From NCBI GenBank assembly GCA_030650265.1, contig JAUSEJ010001073.1, positions 1 through 8,170 of the forward strand: a DNA stretch of 8,170 nucleotides, given 5' to 3'. The notes under the pieces were generated by a model that ran no database searches, had not been told where the DNA came from, and saw nothing but the letters and a program-made list of their open reading frames with translations. Of this stretch, positions 6,456-8,170 are shown one piece after another. Origin of the DNA: Dehalococcoidia bacterium. Lineage in GTDB: Bacteria; Chloroflexota; Dehalococcoidia; JACPQF01. The translations under genes were made by a program, and so were the position numbers. Position 1 is the stretch's first letter, and every line of letters starts with the position of its first letter.

Positions 6456-6778
6456 GCGCGCTGCCCCCGTGTACATTGAACCGTAAGGTCTCGCAGCCTT
6501 TGTACCAGCGGAGTCGGATTGGCAGACCAAGCACGATACTCTTGCTGACTGTGTTCATCGAGGCGGGCAAGATAGGAATCCAGGTCCGTTCTGTTACCAA
6601 GGTAATAGGTAATCGTCGCGTAGATCATTTCAAGATCGAGACCGGGAAACTCCTGCGCGATGGCCTCCGGGCTATACCCTTCGCGGTAATAGGCCAGCAC
6701 GTGCTCGATGCCAATGCGATGCCCCTTGAGGCGTATCACATCCGGCCCGACAAACTCAAAGTAATCTTCTAGCTTCAC
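6452..6778 (-). CDS. DUF433 domain protein, VapB-like antitoxin
   Basis: A 108-residue protein beginning at a GTG (6778) and ending at TGA (6452). DUF433 proteins carry a helix-turn-helix that binds the operon operator and neutralises a PIN-like DUF5615 toxin. The family core is visible: RLKGHRIGIEHVLAYYREG (about residues 16-34), YSPEAIAQEFPGLDLEMIYA (35-54, the helix-turn-helix) and a following helix ITYYLGNRTDLDSYLA. The C-terminal tail after about residue 72 is the part expected to contact the toxin. It lies 37 bases after the acetyltransferase stop and overlaps the toxin remnant by its stop codon, so it is probably the middle gene of one transcript. With the toxin gone it is an orphan antitoxin. 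GGGGGTGCG precedes the start by three bases. Confidence 0.8.
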   Translation of the reverse strand: MKLEDYFEFVGPDVIRLKGHRIGIEHVLAYYREGYSPEAIAQEFPGLDLEMIYATITYYLGNRTDLDSYLARLDEHSQQEYRAWSANPTPLVQRLRDLTVQCTRGQRA

Positions 6779-6815
6779 GTTCGCACCCCCAACCTATCCA
6801 GTGTACAACTTGGCG

Positions 6816-7871
6816 CTATACTCCTGCTATTGGCGCCTCAACTCGAAGCCCGAGCCTATGCTGCGTCACGGTTTCCTTGAAACCACACTTCTTTAGCGCG
6901 GCGATCTGGTCTGTCTGCTCGCAGGGAATCTCGGCCCAGACGGAGTTCCAGGGGTGGTAGCGGAGTATCTCCATCGCTCTGGACACCAGCGCCGGCTCAA
7001 CTCTGCCTCGATAATCGGGATGGATGATGGTCCGCACACGATGGGTCATCTTGATACCCCGAATCGATACGTCCAGAAAAGCTACCGGTCTTCTGCCATC
7101 GAGGGCGACAAGTCGATACTCCTTGCGTCGCGCCAAAAAATGAGACAGCTCATTAAACAAATGGCCAGCCGTACCCATCTCATAGTCTCTCAAGCGGACC
7201 GGACTAAACGGCTGCGCGGCTGAGGGCGTTGCCGCCCGGGCCAGTTCGTAAACCGGTTGCCAGTCGGACCAACGCAGGCTCCGAAAGTTTGGACGGAGGA
7301 ACGAGGGATTCTCGCCCCGGCTAAAGTCAAGCATGTCGGCGGTGGATTCACCGTGTCCCGTCAGCTTCAACTCGGTTGTGCCCGTAATATGAGTAAAGCC
7401 CAGGCTGAGGTAGAGGTCATAAGCCGGTCTGTTGTCGGCGCGCACGTCTAGAACGACGAACTCTCCCTGCTGAGCACGTACAAAATCGATGGCGGCTAAC
7501 ACGAGACTGCGGGCGATTCCCCGGCGACGATACTCCGGGTAGGTGGCCACGTTTCCGATCAGCCAGCGCGACCCGTCCCGGCCGAGCTTGCTAACGCTGG
7601 CATTGCCGATGATCTTGCCGTCCTCTTCCCACACCTGGCCGGCGAAAAACTCACGCGTCTGATCGGAAAACAGGCTAGTCAGCCAGACAAAATGGGAAAG
7701 CTGCTTCAGCGCCCGAAGATCTTCGTGGGACGATTGCCCGGTTGATCGCTCCGGCTCGTCGGCGAAAGCCAGCAACACGAGGTCAATCACCCCGGCCAGG
7801 TCTCGCCGCAGGTTGAAAGCCCTTATCCCCCGGCGCTCGTCGGCAGTTCGCCACGTCAAGTGAGTAGCCAT
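6816..7871 (-). CDS. Tandem GNAT-fold N-acetyltransferase
   Basis: A 351-residue protein with two GNAT-like halves. Such enzymes move an acetyl group from acetyl-CoA to an amine; the substrate is unknown. The first half has a good motif A: GNVATYPEYRRRGIARSLV (residues about 106-124), with R-R-R-G-I-A as the Q/RxxGxG/A pyrophosphate loop, then DVRADNRPAYDLYLSLGF (142-159) as motif B. The second half repeats the pattern in weaker form: RTIIHPDYRGRVEPALVSRA (280-299) lacks the usual second glycine of the loop, and ALKKCGF (325-331) is the matching end. This suggests one active and one structural or degenerate domain. The ATG at 7871 has a weak GGTGAT a few bases upstream. A candidate promoter with an overlapping dyad lies 47-75 bases before it, and the DUF433 gene follows closely. 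Confidence 0.88.
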   Translation of the reverse strand: MATHLTWRTADERRGIRAFNLRRDLAGVIDLVLLAFADEPERSTGQSSHEDLRALKQLSHFVWLTSLFSDQTREFFAGQVWEEDGKIIGNASVSKLGRDGSRWLIGNVATYPEYRRRGIARSLVLAAIDFVRAQQGEFVVLDVRADNRPAYDLYLSLGFTHITGTTELKLTGHGESTADMLDFSRGENPSFLRPNFRSLRWSDWQPVYELARAATPSAAQPFSPVRLRDYEMGTAGHLFNELSHFLARRKEYRLVALDGRRPVAFLDVSIRGIKMTHRVRTIIHPDYRGRVEPALVSRAMEILRYHPWNSVWAEIPCEQTDQIAALKKCGFKETVTQHRLGLRVEAPIAGV

Positions 7872-7917
7872 CAGATCACCAAGACCATGCCTTGTCCACT
7901 GTTACTAGCTTTTAGCA

Positions 7918-7946
7918 AGTATAACATACAAGTCAAGTTATGTTTA
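7918..7946 (-). promoter_or_regulatory. Candidate sigma-70 promoter of the acetyltransferase-DUF433 unit
   Basis: On the minus strand TAAACA (7941-7946, four of six to the -35 consensus) is 17 bases from TATACT (7918-7923, five of six to the -10 consensus). The start would be about 40 bases before the ATG at 7871. Confidence 0.5.
7923..7944. repeat. Inverted repeat overlapping the promoter, possible operator
   Basis: AACATA (7923-7928) and TATGTT (7939-7944) are perfect inverse copies separated by ten bases. They fill the space between the -35 and -10 boxes, a position typical of a repressor site. In minus orientation the spacer region contains ACTTG twice in tandem. The binding protein is unknown; the DUF433 protein encoded downstream is one candidate by context. 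Confidence 0.4.
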
Positions 7947-8054
7947 CAAAGGCGCGACAAAACCTCAGACACTGACAGACACGGTGAAGCCACGTATTGT
8001 ACCATGATTCCCTGTTTCCGAAGGGATATGGGCGGATGACATGGATGTAGGCAT

Positions 8055-8168
8055 CTAAGCTGCCTTTGGCAAGCAAGCCACTGCGGTGTCGTATCGGTTG
8101 TTCAGGACATGGGTGCGTAGATGGAGCACCGCTCTAAGACCCTCATCACTCCAACGCATTCCCGGCCC
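8055..8168 (-). pseudogene. C-terminal fragment of a probable transposase (ISKra4-like)
   Basis: A minus frame enters from the right edge and stops at TAG (8055-8057), giving 37 codons beginning GPGMRWSDEGLRAVLHLR. A glycine-rich turn followed by MRWS and an A-x-L-x-L-R helix is typical near the C-terminus of ISKra4-type transposases, recalled from the family. The rest, THVLNNRYDTAVACLPKAA, is not diagnostic. Whether the gene is intact upstream cannot be seen, so it may be a complete transposase rather than a pseudogene. Confidence 0.4.
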
Positions 8169-8170
8169 CT

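Noticed and set aside
6286..6600. 104-codon minus-strand frame across the DUF433/IS boundary
   Set aside because: It overlaps the DUF433 gene in another frame and gives no recognisable protein.

Overview
The window reads as accessory DNA from a bacterium of moderate GC, most likely a member of the Chloroflexota (Anaerolineae/Caldilineae-like). This is an inference from gene content: a secreted Pmp-like parallel beta-helix protein, a decayed secreted-protein C-terminus of the 'LLPFVTKGYGP' type, an IS1182-family element, a DUF433/DUF5615-type toxin-antitoxin remnant and an AAA/DUF4143 ATPase. No rRNA, tRNA or CRISPR was seen. Every intact gene is on the minus strand; only the transposase remnant is on the plus strand.

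Layout from left to right. Positions 1-1602 hold a secreted beta-helix protein whose C-terminus lies outside the window. Positions 1910-2197 hold the relic C-terminus of another exported protein. Positions 2459-2914 hold a SnoaL/NTF2-fold protein with a strong Shine-Dalgarno. Positions 3454-4857 hold a 467-residue AAA_14/DUF4143 ATPase; a TATAAT box six bases before its ATG suggests a leaderless mRNA. About 4870-6400 is a 5'-truncated, frame-broken IS1182-family transposase. Positions 6399-6778 hold a DUF433 antitoxin followed by only the first 18 codons of its usual PIN-like partner. Positions 6816-7871 hold a tandem-GNAT acetyltransferase with a candidate promoter and an overlapping dyad. 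Positions 8055-8168 hold the last 37 codons of what looks like a second transposase.

The most unusual signal is inside the transposase remnant. It contains five copies of a short near-palindrome, ATCCTTCNGCNGAAGGAC, in both orientations (oriented by its asymmetric flanks). All four places where the transposase reading frame changes coincide with a copy; the fifth copy is an in-frame insertion. Between copies the protein is well conserved, so the copies look like recent insertions or replacements by a very small mobile palindrome, not ordinary decay. The flanking genes do not form an obvious pathway. They look like a patchwork in which IS insertion and deletion removed the toxin gene and left the ATPase start codon next to the IS boundary.
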